From an uncultured Bacteroidales bacterium (GTDB taxonomy: Bacteria; Bacteroidota; Bacteroidia; Bacteroidales; UBA932): a stretch of 64,000 nucleotides of DNA. The stretch is from contig CALVDG010000012.1 of NCBI GenBank assembly GCA_944326255.1, forward strand, positions 1 to 64,000. Reading direction: 5' to 3'. The position numbers and the translations under genes are program-made. Positions 25,802 through 34,306 of this stretch are shown in pieces. The notes below the pieces were generated by a model. The model was given only the letters and a program-made list of their open reading frames with translations, was not told the DNA's origin and made no database searches. Within the stretch, counting starts at the first letter, position 1; the number at the start of each line of letters is the position of its first letter.

Positions 25802-26867
25802 AAAAGCGATTATCTGTATCGGCCTGCTCTTGCTGCTGACCGCCGGTGCGATAGTGGCACAGGCCTCTGACAGAAAGAAGGACAGTGACAACGATATCAC
25901 TTATAAGGAAATCAAGGAAGTCGAGATAGATCCGTCCGCACTGGATGATGCCCAGAAGGTGTGTCTGGACGTAGTGTCCTCGATAGACGAGGCTGCGGTG
26001 GATACGACAGAGAAGAAAGAGCCGCCCAAATACTGGACCAACGGTATCCTGACCCAGATAGGATTCTCCCAGACATCCCTGACCAACTGGGCTGAGGGCG
26101 GATCGGCCAATATCTCCCTGAACGCCCTCATAGATGCGAACGCCAACTATGCCAAGGACAATATGATATGGGAGAACAGGCTGAAGCTCTCCTACGGATT
26201 TATCCAGTCGTTTGACAAGGACACTCCTTTCAATCAGCAGTTTGACAAGAGTGATGACCGTATTCAGCTGGACAGCAAGTGGGGCTGGCAGTTGGTGGAC
26301 AAGCTGTATTTTTCGGCTCTGTTCAACTTCAGGACGCAGATGACTCCGACTTATACATTCGATACTTCTACGGATCCTGCCACCAGGACGCTTCAGTCAA
26401 AATTCATGGCACCCGGCTATGTTTCGCTCGGTCTCGGTATCAATTACAAACCGTTCAACTTCCTGTCGCTCAACCTCTCGCCCGCTACGGGCAATCTGGT
26501 GGTGGTGACTGAGGAAAGCCTCCGCGAGACATACGGCAATGCGATAGACCAGCCTGTAAGGGCTGAGTTCGGTGCCCAGTTCAAGATGGACATCAACTAT
26601 GCCTACAAGATATTCAAGATATCGTCTGCCCTGACCCTTTTCTCCAACTATCTGGAGAGTCCTGACAATATCCAGGTTTACTGGGATGTGGACGCATCTC
26701 TGGCCCTTACCAAGATACTTACGCTGACTCTGAGAACCAATCTTATCTGGGACGAGAACATCAGGATAGCCGATGCAGAGGGCAATCTGGCTCCCAGGGT
26801 GCAGTTCAAGGAGATTGTCAGCCTGGGTCTGACCTGGACATTCGGCCAGTATGTAAAGCCTGAGTAG
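25794..26867 (+). CDS. DUF3078 domain-containing outer membrane protein
   Basis: A 357-aa secreted protein with a signal peptide (MNRKAIICIGLLLLLTAGAIVAQA). Residues ~80-357 form a DUF3078 region: NGILTQIGFSQTSLTNWAEGG, NMIWENRLKLSYGFIQ, then alternating amphipathic strands ending LGLTWTFGQYVKPE. This is probably a beta-barrel in the outer membrane. The family is common in Bacteroidetes but has no defined role. It overlaps the preceding hypothetical gene by 8 nt and tilS starts 2 nt after its stop. Confidence 0.87.
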   Translation: MNRKAIICIGLLLLLTAGAIVAQASDRKKDSDNDITYKEIKEVEIDPSALDDAQKVCLDVVSSIDEAAVDTTEKKEPPKYWTNGILTQIGFSQTSLTNWAEGGSANISLNALIDANANYAKDNMIWENRLKLSYGFIQSFDKDTPFNQQFDKSDDRIQLDSKWGWQLVDKLYFSALFNFRTQMTPTYTFDTSTDPATRTLQSKFMAPGYVSLGLGINYKPFNFLSLNLSPATGNLVVVTEESLRETYGNAIDQPVRAEFGAQFKMDINYAYKIFKISSALTLFSNYLESPDNIQVYWDVDASLALTKILTLTLRTNLIWDENIRIADAEGNLAPRVQFKEIVSLGLTWTFGQYVKPE

Positions 26868-26869
26868 AC

Positions 26870-28219
26870 ATGACGATTGAGCGGGAATTTGACTCTGCCC
26901 TGGAGTCCCTGTCGGGCGGAATGCTGGATGGGCACCGCTATCTGCTCGGTGTGAGCGGAGGCATTGACTCCATGTGCATGGCGGAACTCTTTCTCCGCTG
27001 CGCTCTCAGGCCTGATTTTGCATTGGCGCATGTCAATTTCTCTCTGCGCGGTGAGGAAAGCGACGGGGATATGCGCTCAGTTCAGGCCTGGGGCGAGCGC
27101 AACGGTGTGAAGGTGTACACGAGAGTGTTTGATACGAAGACCTATGCGGCGGAGCATTCGCTGTCCACGCAGATGGCTGCGAGAGAGCTCCGTTACGGAT
27201 TCTTTTCGGAACTGATGGACTCCGATGGATTCGATTTCCTGTCTATAGCTCACAATCTGGACGACAGCATTGAGACAATATTTCTCAATATTGCCAGGGG
27301 AACCGGTCTTAAGGGCCTTTCCGGCATACCGGTGCGCAACGGCCACATCATCAGGCCGCTTCTGGGTGTGTCCAGGGCGCAGATAAGGGAGTATGTGGAG
27401 CGCAACGGCATATCGTACAGGGACGACCACACCAATTTTGAGTCGCACTACGCCCGTAACCGGGTGCGCAACATCATTTTTCCGGAATTCCGCAAGATCA
27501 ATCCATCGTTTCTGGATACAGTCCGCCGCGATTCGGAGTATTTCCGTCAGGCATCGGAGATTATGGATGACTTGCAGAAGGATGTTTCTGACCGTGTTTG
27601 CCGCAGGGACGGAGATGTACTGCTGATAGATGCGGCAGGTCTTACCGCCAACCGTCATTACGGCTACTGGCTGTATATGATTCTCCGCGACTACGGGTTC
27701 AACAGCACTCAGGTGTCTGACATCGAGCGTTGTCTGCGCACGGGACAGCCCGGAAAACTGTTCCGCTCCGGAAGTCACGAGCTGGTGCTGGCCAAGGAAA
27801 GCCTTAAAGTATATCCGCTGCAGGAGGAAGAGGACACGGAGTTTCTTATCGAGAGCCCCGGTGTGTACAACTTTAAGGGGACACGGTTCCGGATAGACTT
27901 CTTCCCCAAGCCGGCGGACTTCAATCCGGTCTCGGACGGCAGTTCGCTGTACTTCGCGGCCGACCGTCTGCGGATGCCCCTGCTCTGCCGGGGATGGAAG
28001 CCGGCTGACCGCTTCAGGCCGTTCGGTATGAGGCAGGGCTCCAAGAAACTCAGCGATTTCTTCACCGACCTGAAGTTGGACCGCGTCCGCAAGCTTTCCC
28101 AGCCGGTGATACTCGACGCCGCCGGACACATCGTCTGTCTGCCCGGCCTCCGCATCGATGACCGCTACAGGATAAAGGCCCCGACAACCGCAGTCGCCGG
28201 AGCCTTTATCATCCGTTAG
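26870..28219 (+). CDS. tilS: tRNA(Ile)-lysidine synthase TilS
   Basis: A 449-aa N-type ATP pyrophosphatase that converts C34 of tRNA-Ile(CAU) to lysidine so that AUA is read. The PP-loop SGGIDS is at residues 29-34, followed by ALAHVNFSLRGEESDGD, IAHNLDDSIETIFLNIARGTGLKGLSGIP and RNRVRNIIFPEF. The C-terminal TilS domain (~370-449) includes CRGWKPADRFRPFGM and KKLSDFFTDLKLDR. AUA codons are common in this window, so the enzyme is likely important. It is convergent with sppA. Confidence 0.95.
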   Translation: MTIEREFDSALESLSGGMLDGHRYLLGVSGGIDSMCMAELFLRCALRPDFALAHVNFSLRGEESDGDMRSVQAWGERNGVKVYTRVFDTKTYAAEHSLSTQMAARELRYGFFSELMDSDGFDFLSIAHNLDDSIETIFLNIARGTGLKGLSGIPVRNGHIIRPLLGVSRAQIREYVERNGISYRDDHTNFESHYARNRVRNIIFPEFRKINPSFLDTVRRDSEYFRQASEIMDDLQKDVSDRVCRRDGDVLLIDAAGLTANRHYGYWLYMILRDYGFNSTQVSDIERCLRTGQPGKLFRSGSHELVLAKESLKVYPLQEEEDTEFLIESPGVYNFKGTRFRIDFFPKPADFNPVSDGSSLYFAADRLRMPLLCRGWKPADRFRPFGMRQGSKKLSDFFTDLKLDRVRKLSQPVILDAAGHIVCLPGLRIDDRYRIKAPTTAVAGAFIIR

Positions 28220-28229
28220 CAATCCCTGT

Positions 28230-29987
28230 TTATTCGAAAAGGTAGACGTAGGGGAGGAGGGCGTAGATGCCGGCCTCGGCCTTGATGGACCCGTAGATCT
28301 TCTCTATGAGTGTCTCGGGCTCGGACATGGCCTCAACGGTCTCTGAGGTAGTGCTGATGTTCTCCATCAGTTTGTCCAGACTGGTCTGTACTGTCGGATA
28401 GGAAACTACACGGTAGCTGTCCAGTCCGGCGGATGTCGCCGCATAGTCCAGAGCGTCGGTAAGACCGCCGATCTCGTCGGCCAGATTGATGCCGAGAGCC
28501 TCATTGCCGCACCATACGCGGCCCTGTGCTATCTCGTCCACTCTCTCCTTGGAGATGCCGCGTCCGTCGGATACGATGGTGATGAACTTGTCGTAGATCA
28601 TCTCTATCTGTTCCTGTGTGGCCTCGGTCTCACGGCTGTCCAGCGAACGGGCGGGAGAGTACATGTCGGCGTGCCTGTGCGAGCGGACGGTCACGGGGTT
28701 GATGTGGGCGATGTCCTTGAATGTCTTCTCGAAAGACGGAATCATGCTGAATACTCCGATGCTGCCGGTAAGTGTGGAGTTGTTGGAGTATATCTTGTCG
28801 GCGCCGGCCGAGATCCAGTAGCCTCCGGAGGCCGCCATGGTACCGTACGATACTATCAGGGGCTTCTCCTGCTGGAGCAGCTCCAGTTCAGTACGGATGA
28901 TCTCGGCGGGCTGTACGGCTCCTCCTGGAGAATTGACCCTGAGTACTACGGCCTTGATAGTGCTGTCGCTGCGGATGTCCCTGATGATGGGTTGGAACTT
29001 CTGGGCCGTGATGCCGTCCCCTTCGACATTGATCTGTCCGTCAGCATAGATGACGGCGATTTTGTCCTTGACCTTATAGTCTGTCTTGAGGCGGGCCTTG
29101 GCGTATTTGTCCAGGGTAATCATCTTGACATCCTTGATCTTCTCTGCTCCGGAAAGCATTCTGAGCTGGTCTTCCATCTCGTTTACCGTGTAGACGCCGT
29201 CGATGAGACCGGCATTGAGCATGTGCTCTGCCGTGTTCAGCTCCAGATTGTTGACCATCCTGTCCAATGCGTCCGGCGTGATGCCTCTTGACCTGCAGAT
29301 GCCGTCTCTGACTGTCTGCCAGAGAGCGTCTACCATGGCCTGGTTCTGCTCACGGTTGGCCTCGCTGATGTTGTCGGCGATAAACTGTTCGCCGGCTGAT
29401 TTGTATTTGCCGTGACGGATGAGCTGCATCTCCACACCGAAGCGGTCGAGGATGTCCTTGAGGAAGAATATGGTGGTCGAGACTCCCAGGATGTTGTTGG
29501 AGGCGAACTCGTCGGAGTAGATCTTGTCAGCCACTGACGCAAGGTAGTAGCCGCCGAGGGAGAAATTCTGTCCGTATGCGATGACCGGCTTGCCGGAGGC
29601 TCTGAAACGCTCCAGGGCTCCGCGCAGCTCCTCCATGTAGGCCAGTCCGCTGGAGTAGGCGCAGTTGGTCAGATAGATGTACTTGATGGCCGGGTCCTGG
29701 GCAGCATGGTCTATGGATTTGACAGCGTCCAGAATGCCCAGGGATGACGTGCTCCCTGAGTAAGGAACTATAGTGCTGAAATCCAACGGCTCGGAAACAG
29801 TCTGCTCTCCTATGGCGGAGCTCAGGTCTATTTTAAGCACTGAGTTGGGATAAACGGTGACGGGTTCACTGGATGACATGAGGCCTCCGACAAGTCCGCC
29901 TATGATTCCAAACGTCAGGAGCATCAGGAATCCGAACGCGATGAGCGAGCCGATAAAGGCCGCAAGAAGATTTTTCAGGAATTTCAT
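28230..29987 (-). CDS. sppA: Signal peptide peptidase SppA (67K type)
   Basis: I place the start at ATG 29985-29987 (MKFLKNLLAAFIGSLIAFGF), giving 585 aa with one N-terminal membrane anchor. This is the two-repeat SppA form. The Lys/Ser dyad is split between repeats, as in E. coli: Lys196 in RHGKYKSAGEQF and Ser387 in TMAASGGYWISAGADKIY. NSPGGAVQPAEII precedes the catalytic Ser. SppA degrades cleaved signal peptides in the inner membrane. It has its own promoter (30013-30043) and is divergent from nfnA. Confidence 0.95.
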   Translation of the reverse strand: MKFLKNLLAAFIGSLIAFGFLMLLTFGIIGGLVGGLMSSSEPVTVYPNSVLKIDLSSAIGEQTVSEPLDFSTIVPYSGSTSSLGILDAVKSIDHAAQDPAIKYIYLTNCAYSSGLAYMEELRGALERFRASGKPVIAYGQNFSLGGYYLASVADKIYSDEFASNNILGVSTTIFFLKDILDRFGVEMQLIRHGKYKSAGEQFIADNISEANREQNQAMVDALWQTVRDGICRSRGITPDALDRMVNNLELNTAEHMLNAGLIDGVYTVNEMEDQLRMLSGAEKIKDVKMITLDKYAKARLKTDYKVKDKIAVIYADGQINVEGDGITAQKFQPIIRDIRSDSTIKAVVLRVNSPGGAVQPAEIIRTELELLQQEKPLIVSYGTMAASGGYWISAGADKIYSNNSTLTGSIGVFSMIPSFEKTFKDIAHINPVTVRSHRHADMYSPARSLDSRETEATQEQIEMIYDKFITIVSDGRGISKERVDEIAQGRVWCGNEALGINLADEIGGLTDALDYAATSAGLDSYRVVSYPTVQTSLDKLMENISTTSETVEAMSEPETLIEKIYGSIKAEAGIYALLPYVYLFE

Positions 29988-30012
29988 AAGTAAGATGTTG
30001 TTTAATTTAGAA

Positions 30013-30043
30013 CAAATGTAATCAATATTCGGGATAAGACAAA
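30013..30043 (-). promoter_or_regulatory. Promoter of sppA
   Basis: On the minus strand TTTG (complement of 30040-30043), a 19-nt spacer and TACATTTG (complement of 30013-30020) match the Bacteroidetes consensus. It lies 26 bp before the sppA ATG and decides against a longer reading frame starting at 30143. Confidence 0.8.
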
Positions 30044-30102
30044 CAAAACTGCACCGCAACGGAAAATGTATTATCTTCGCAGCCGGAAATAATAATACAG
30101 TT

Positions 30103-30954
30103 ATGTATAAGATACTAAGGAAGAAATTTCTGACGCCGGCCATCTGCCTTATGGAAGTGGAGGCGCCGCGTATCGCGCGTTCTGCGCGTCCCGGTCAGTT
30201 CCTCATAGTGAGGGCCGGGGAGAAAAGTGAGCGGATTCCGCTGACCATCTGTGATTATGATTCGGAAAAAGGCAGCGTCACCATAGTTACTCAGGAGGTT
30301 GGTGCCTCTACCAAGAAGATATGCCATTATGAGGAAGGCGAGTCATTCGCCGATGTGGTAGGTCCTCTCGGCCAGCCCTCAGAGTTTGTACACAGTACAA
30401 CCCAGGAGCTTGCGGGCACTCGCTGGCTGTTCATAGCCGGCGGTCTCGGTACGGCTCCGGTCTATCCGCAGGCGAAGTACCTGCACAATGCAGGCGCTTA
30501 TGTGGACGTAATCATAGGCGCACGCAACAAGGACCTCATCATCATGGAGGATGAGATGAAAGCGGTGTGCGATCATCTGTATATCTGTACGGATGACGGC
30601 TCTGCGGGGGAGAAGGGTGTCGTTACCGCAGTCATGGACCGTCTGCTCGGAGGCGGGGAGAGATATGACCAGGCCGTGTCCATAGGGCCTATGATCATGA
30701 TGAAGTTCGCTACCCTCAAGGCCAAGGAGTATAACCTGCCGCTAGTTGTCAGTCTCAATACCCTCATGGTGGACGGTACCGGTATGTGCGGAGCCTGTCG
30801 CGTGACGATTGCCGGCAGGACAAAATTCGCCTGTGTTGACGGTCCTGAGTTCAACGCATACGACGTGGACTTCGAGGAGGCCATGAGACGTCAGGGCATG
30901 TACCGGGACATAGAGAGGGAAGATGATCACAAGTGCAATATAGGACTTCATTAA
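30103..30954 (+). CDS. nfnA: NfnA-type FAD/NAD-binding subunit (ferredoxin:NADP+ oxidoreductase/sulfide dehydrogenase-like)
   Basis: This 283-aa protein is related to the dihydroorotate dehydrogenase electron-transfer subunit and to NfnA/SudB. An N-terminal FAD domain (PGQFLIVRAGEKSERIPLTICDYD) and NAD domain (IAGGLGTAPVYPQAKYL) precede a C-terminal [2Fe-2S] Cys cluster, DGTGMCGACRV...KFACVDG (Cys229, 232, 244). With NfnB it forms a bifurcating transhydrogenase coupling NADH, NADPH and ferredoxin. nfnB follows after 16 nt with a strong Shine-Dalgarno. A biosynthetic sulfide dehydrogenase is the alternative reading. Confidence 0.88.
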   Translation: MYKILRKKFLTPAICLMEVEAPRIARSARPGQFLIVRAGEKSERIPLTICDYDSEKGSVTIVTQEVGASTKKICHYEEGESFADVVGPLGQPSEFVHSTTQELAGTRWLFIAGGLGTAPVYPQAKYLHNAGAYVDVIIGARNKDLIIMEDEMKAVCDHLYICTDDGSAGEKGVVTAVMDRLLGGGERYDQAVSIGPMIMMKFATLKAKEYNLPLVVSLNTLMVDGTGMCGACRVTIAGRTKFACVDGPEFNAYDVDFEEAMRRQGMYRDIEREDDHKCNIGLH

Positions 30955-30970
30955 AAAGGAGGAATGAGCA

Positions 30971-32359
30971 ATGGCAAATAAGATACCCAGAGTGCCGGTA
31001 AGGGAACAGGATCCGGCAGTCAGAGCGCACAATTTCGAGGAAGTGTGCTACGGATACAATGAGGAGGAGGCTCTGCTGGAGGCTTCCCGCTGTCTGCATT
31101 GCAAGAACCCGCGCTGTATGGCGGCATGTCCGGTCTCCGTCAAGATACCTGATTTTATCGAGAGGATAGTGGCGCATGATTTTGCCGGAGCGGCTGGCAT
31201 CATCGCCCAGGACAGCTCTCTGCCTGCGGTATGCGGCCGTGTCTGCCCCCAGGAGACCCAGTGTGAGGGCTCCTGTGTGCTGGGAGTCAAGGGCCAGCCG
31301 GTGGCTATCGGAAAACTGGAGCGTTTTGTGGCTGACTGGAGCAGGGAATGCGGCAAGGTCTTTCTGGACAAGGCTCCGTCCAACGGTATGAAAGTGGCTG
31401 TTATCGGCAGCGGCCCGTCCGGGCTGGCCTGCGCCTCTGACCTGGCGAAGGCCGGGTATGAGGTGACTGTCTTCGAAGCCCTGCACAAGGCCGGAGGAGT
31501 CCTGCAGTACGGTATACCGGAGTTCCGTCTGCCCAAGCAGAAGGTGGTTGAGCATGAGGTGGACAACCTCAGGAAACTGGGAGTGACGATAGAGACGGAT
31601 GTGGTTGTGGGCAGAACTGTGACAGTTGACGAACTTTTTGACAAAGAGGGCTTCAAGGCGGTATTCATCGGCTCGGGAGCCGGTCTTCCCAGGTTCATGG
31701 GAATCCCCGGGGAGAATCTCAACGGGGTGTTCTCGGCAAATGAGTTCCTTACCCGCAACAATCTCATGCACGGTTACGATCCGGAATACGACACGCCGGT
31801 GTTCTCCGGAAAGCACGTCGTGGTGGTCGGCGGCGGCAATGTGGCCATGGATGCCGCACGTACTGCCCTGCGCCTGGGCTCTCGGGTGACAATAGTGTAC
31901 CGCCGTACCGAAAACGAGCTGCCCGCAAGGCGCGAGGAGGTGCATCATGCCAAGGAGGAGGGCATAGAGTTCCGTATGCTCACCAATCCGGTGGAGATTC
32001 TCGGAGACGAGAAGGGCTGGGTGCGCGGCATCCGCTGCATCCGTATGGAACTAGGAGATCCGGATGAGTCCGGCAGACGCTCTCCGGTGGAAGTCAAGGG
32101 CTCGGAGTTCGACATAGAGGCGGATACTGTCATCATGTCTCTCGGAACGTCTCCCAATCCCACGCTGCCACGCTCGACACACGGGATAGAGATCAACCGC
32201 AAGGGCTGTATAGTGGCCGATGAGAGCGGCGTGACCACCAGACCCATGGTCTTCGCAGGAGGTGATGCCGTGACGGGTGCCGCGACCGTGATACTTGCCA
32301 TGGGTGCCGGCCGCCGGGCCGCCGCAGCCATCCGCAAGGCCTTGGAACTACAGAAATAA
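30971..32359 (+). CDS. nfnB: NfnB-type / NADPH glutamate synthase-like subunit
   Basis: A 462-aa protein with an N-terminal double-cluster Cys pattern (CLHCKNPRCMAACPV; CGRVCPQETQCEGSCVLG) for [4Fe-4S] clusters. FAD- and NADPH-binding Rossmann motifs are VIGSGPSGLACASDLAKAG and VVGGGNVAMDAARTALRLG. Such proteins are often annotated as gltA glutamate synthase, but the adjacent NfnA partner favours the NfnAB complex, where this subunit binds NADPH and ferredoxin. The in-frame start is ATG 30971; an earlier ATG at 30964 is out of frame. Confidence 0.88.
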   Translation: MANKIPRVPVREQDPAVRAHNFEEVCYGYNEEEALLEASRCLHCKNPRCMAACPVSVKIPDFIERIVAHDFAGAAGIIAQDSSLPAVCGRVCPQETQCEGSCVLGVKGQPVAIGKLERFVADWSRECGKVFLDKAPSNGMKVAVIGSGPSGLACASDLAKAGYEVTVFEALHKAGGVLQYGIPEFRLPKQKVVEHEVDNLRKLGVTIETDVVVGRTVTVDELFDKEGFKAVFIGSGAGLPRFMGIPGENLNGVFSANEFLTRNNLMHGYDPEYDTPVFSGKHVVVVGGGNVAMDAARTALRLGSRVTIVYRRTENELPARREEVHHAKEEGIEFRMLTNPVEILGDEKGWVRGIRCIRMELGDPDESGRRSPVEVKGSEFDIEADTVIMSLGTSPNPTLPRSTHGIEINRKGCIVADESGVTTRPMVFAGGDAVTGAATVILAMGAGRRAAAAIRKALELQK

Positions 32360-32371
32360 TTTCTAACTTTG
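32341..32371 (+). promoter_or_regulatory. Promoter of etfB-etfA-acyl-CoA dehydrogenase
   Basis: CTTG (32341-32344, one mismatch to TTTG), a 19-nt spacer and TAACTTTG (32364-32371) resemble the Bacteroidetes consensus. The -33 element overlaps the end of nfnB, so the etf genes may be transcribed both from here and by readthrough. Confidence 0.6.
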
Positions 32372-32394
32372 CCCGGATAAATGTATTAAACCTA

Positions 32395-33270
32395 ATGAAC
32401 GACAAGTTGAAAATCGTTGTCCTGGCCAAGCAGGTGCCGGACACCAGAAATGTAGGAAAAGATGCGATGAAGGAGGACGGAACCGTCAACCGCTCCGCAT
32501 TACCTGCCATCTTCAATCCGGAGGACATGAATGCCCTTGAACAGGCGCTCAGGATCAAGGACCGTCTGAAGGACGTGGAAATCCATCTGTTGACTATGGG
32601 TCCCGGAAGGGCCGCAGATATTGTCCGTGAGGGCCTCTTCAGAGGTGCTGACGGAGGAGTGCTGCTGACAGACAGAAAGTTTGCCGGAGCAGATACTCTT
32701 GCTACATCATACGCTCTGTCCCAGGCAGTCCGCAAGATTGCTCCGGACATGATCATCGCCGGTCGTCAGGCTATAGACGGAGATACCGCCCAGGTAGGTC
32801 CCCAGGTGGCCGAGAAACTGGACTGGCCTCAGATAACCTACGCCGAGGAGATACTGTATATAGACAACAGCCGTGTTACTGTAAGAAGAAGGCTGGAAAG
32901 GGGGATCGAGGTAGTATCCTCCCCTCTGCCTGTACTGATAACAGTGACGGGTACCGCAGCTCCGTGCAGACCCCGCAACGCCAAACAGCTCCTCCGCTAC
33001 AAAGGAGCCCGCACGGTGTCCGAAGAACAGGCAGCAGGCTCTGAATACGCTGCCTCCGGCAAGTGCTCCGAGCATTTCCAGATACCCGAGTGGGGTTTTG
33101 CAGAGATAGGCGGAGACGAGAAGAGCTACGGTATGGCCGGCTCTCCCACAAAGGTCAAGAAGATAGAGAACATCATCCTTCAGGCCAAGGAGTCCAGGAC
33201 TCTCTCCGACTCCGACGCGGACATAGAAGGGCTCGTCAAGGAGCTGATATCCAGTCATACAATCGGTTAA
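32395..33270 (+). CDS. etfB: Electron transfer flavoprotein, beta subunit
   Basis: A 291-aa ETF beta subunit: KIVVLAKQVPDTRNVG at the N-terminus, NPEDMNALEQALRIKD, LLTMGPGRAADIVREGLFRGADGGVLLTD and the ETF-beta signature IAGRQAIDGDTAQVGPQVAEKLDWPQITY...VRRRLERGIEVV. With EtfA it carries electrons to or from the acyl-CoA dehydrogenase two genes downstream. In anaerobes such an EtfAB can bifurcate NADH electrons to ferredoxin and crotonyl-CoA; whether this one does cannot be settled from sequence alone. Confidence 0.95.
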   Translation: MNDKLKIVVLAKQVPDTRNVGKDAMKEDGTVNRSALPAIFNPEDMNALEQALRIKDRLKDVEIHLLTMGPGRAADIVREGLFRGADGGVLLTDRKFAGADTLATSYALSQAVRKIAPDMIIAGRQAIDGDTAQVGPQVAEKLDWPQITYAEEILYIDNSRVTVRRRLERGIEVVSSPLPVLITVTGTAAPCRPRNAKQLLRYKGARTVSEEQAAGSEYAASGKCSEHFQIPEWGFAEIGGDEKSYGMAGSPTKVKKIENIILQAKESRTLSDSDADIEGLVKELISSHTIG

Positions 33271-33288
33271 CAAAAGGAGGAAACAGTC

Positions 33289-34302
33289 ATGAACAATATT
33301 ATAGTATACTGCGAGACGGACGGTGGCCGTCTCTGTGATGTGAGTCTCGAGCTGATGACCAAGGCCAGGGATCTGGCCGCTGAGCTTTCCTGTGATGTGG
33401 AAGCCCTTCTCATAGGTCACAATGTGAAAGGCCTGGCCGCTGAGCTTTATGCCTACGGTGCCAAGCTGGTGCATCTGGCGGATGATCCCCGTCTGGAGCA
33501 TTTCCGTACATTGCCCTATGCGGCCATAACCATTGACCTTTTCCGCAGGGAGAAGCCCCAGATAGCCCTCTTCGGAGCCACTTCCGTGGGCCGTGACCTT
33601 GCACCCAGGGTATCCAGCGCTCTGCACAGCGGTCTTACCGCAGACTGCACCGCCCTGGAGATCGGAGATCATCAGGACAAGGAGAAGCAGTACCACAACC
33701 TTCTGTACCAGATCCGCCCCGCATTCGGAGGCAATATCATAGCCACTATCGTCAATCCCGAGCACAGGCCCCAGATGGCCACTGTGCGTGAGGGCGTGAT
33801 GAAAAAGGCCCCTCTGGCATCACCTGTCGCAGGCAGCATCTCGGAGATAGACGTCAAGTCCATCATTAAGGACAGTGACCTGACAGTGGAGATCGTGGCC
33901 CGCGAGATAGAGGAGCGCAAGATAGACATCAAGGGTGCCCAGATCATCGTGGCAGGAGGATTCGGAGTCGGCAGCAAGGAGAATTTCGACCTGATATTCG
34001 AGCTGGCCAGGACCCTCGGCGGAGAGGTGGGAGCATCCCGTGCCGCTGTGGATGCTGGCTTTGCGGACCATGCCCGCCAGATAGGACAGACAGGCGTGAC
34101 GGTACGTCCCAAGCTCTTCATCTCCTGCGGTATCTCAGGTCAGATACAGCATACTGCCGGCATGGACCAGTCCTCGATGATCATCTCGATCAACAGCGAT
34201 CCGGAGGCACCTATCCACAAGATAGCCGACTATGCTATCGTGGGGGACCTCAATGTGGTGATTCCCAAACTCATCAAGTTCTACAAACAAAACAGCAAAT
34301 AG
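33289..34302 (+). CDS. etfA: Electron transfer flavoprotein, alpha subunit
   Basis: A 337-aa ETF alpha subunit with the FAD-binding C-terminal domain: VAGGFGVGSKENFDLIFELARTLGGEVGASRAAVDAG, GQTGVTVRPKLFISCGISGQIQHTAGM, INSDPEAPIHKIADYAIVGD. It starts 18 nt after etfB behind AAAAGGAGG. It is followed 4 nt later by the acyl-CoA dehydrogenase, so the three subunits are a unit. Confidence 0.96.
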   Translation: MNNIIVYCETDGGRLCDVSLELMTKARDLAAELSCDVEALLIGHNVKGLAAELYAYGAKLVHLADDPRLEHFRTLPYAAITIDLFRREKPQIALFGATSVGRDLAPRVSSALHSGLTADCTALEIGDHQDKEKQYHNLLYQIRPAFGGNIIATIVNPEHRPQMATVREGVMKKAPLASPVAGSISEIDVKSIIKDSDLTVEIVAREIEERKIDIKGAQIIVAGGFGVGSKENFDLIFELARTLGGEVGASRAAVDAGFADHARQIGQTGVTVRPKLFISCGISGQIQHTAGMDQSSMIISINSDPEAPIHKIADYAIVGDLNVVIPKLIKFYKQNSK

Positions 34303-34306
34303 AGTC

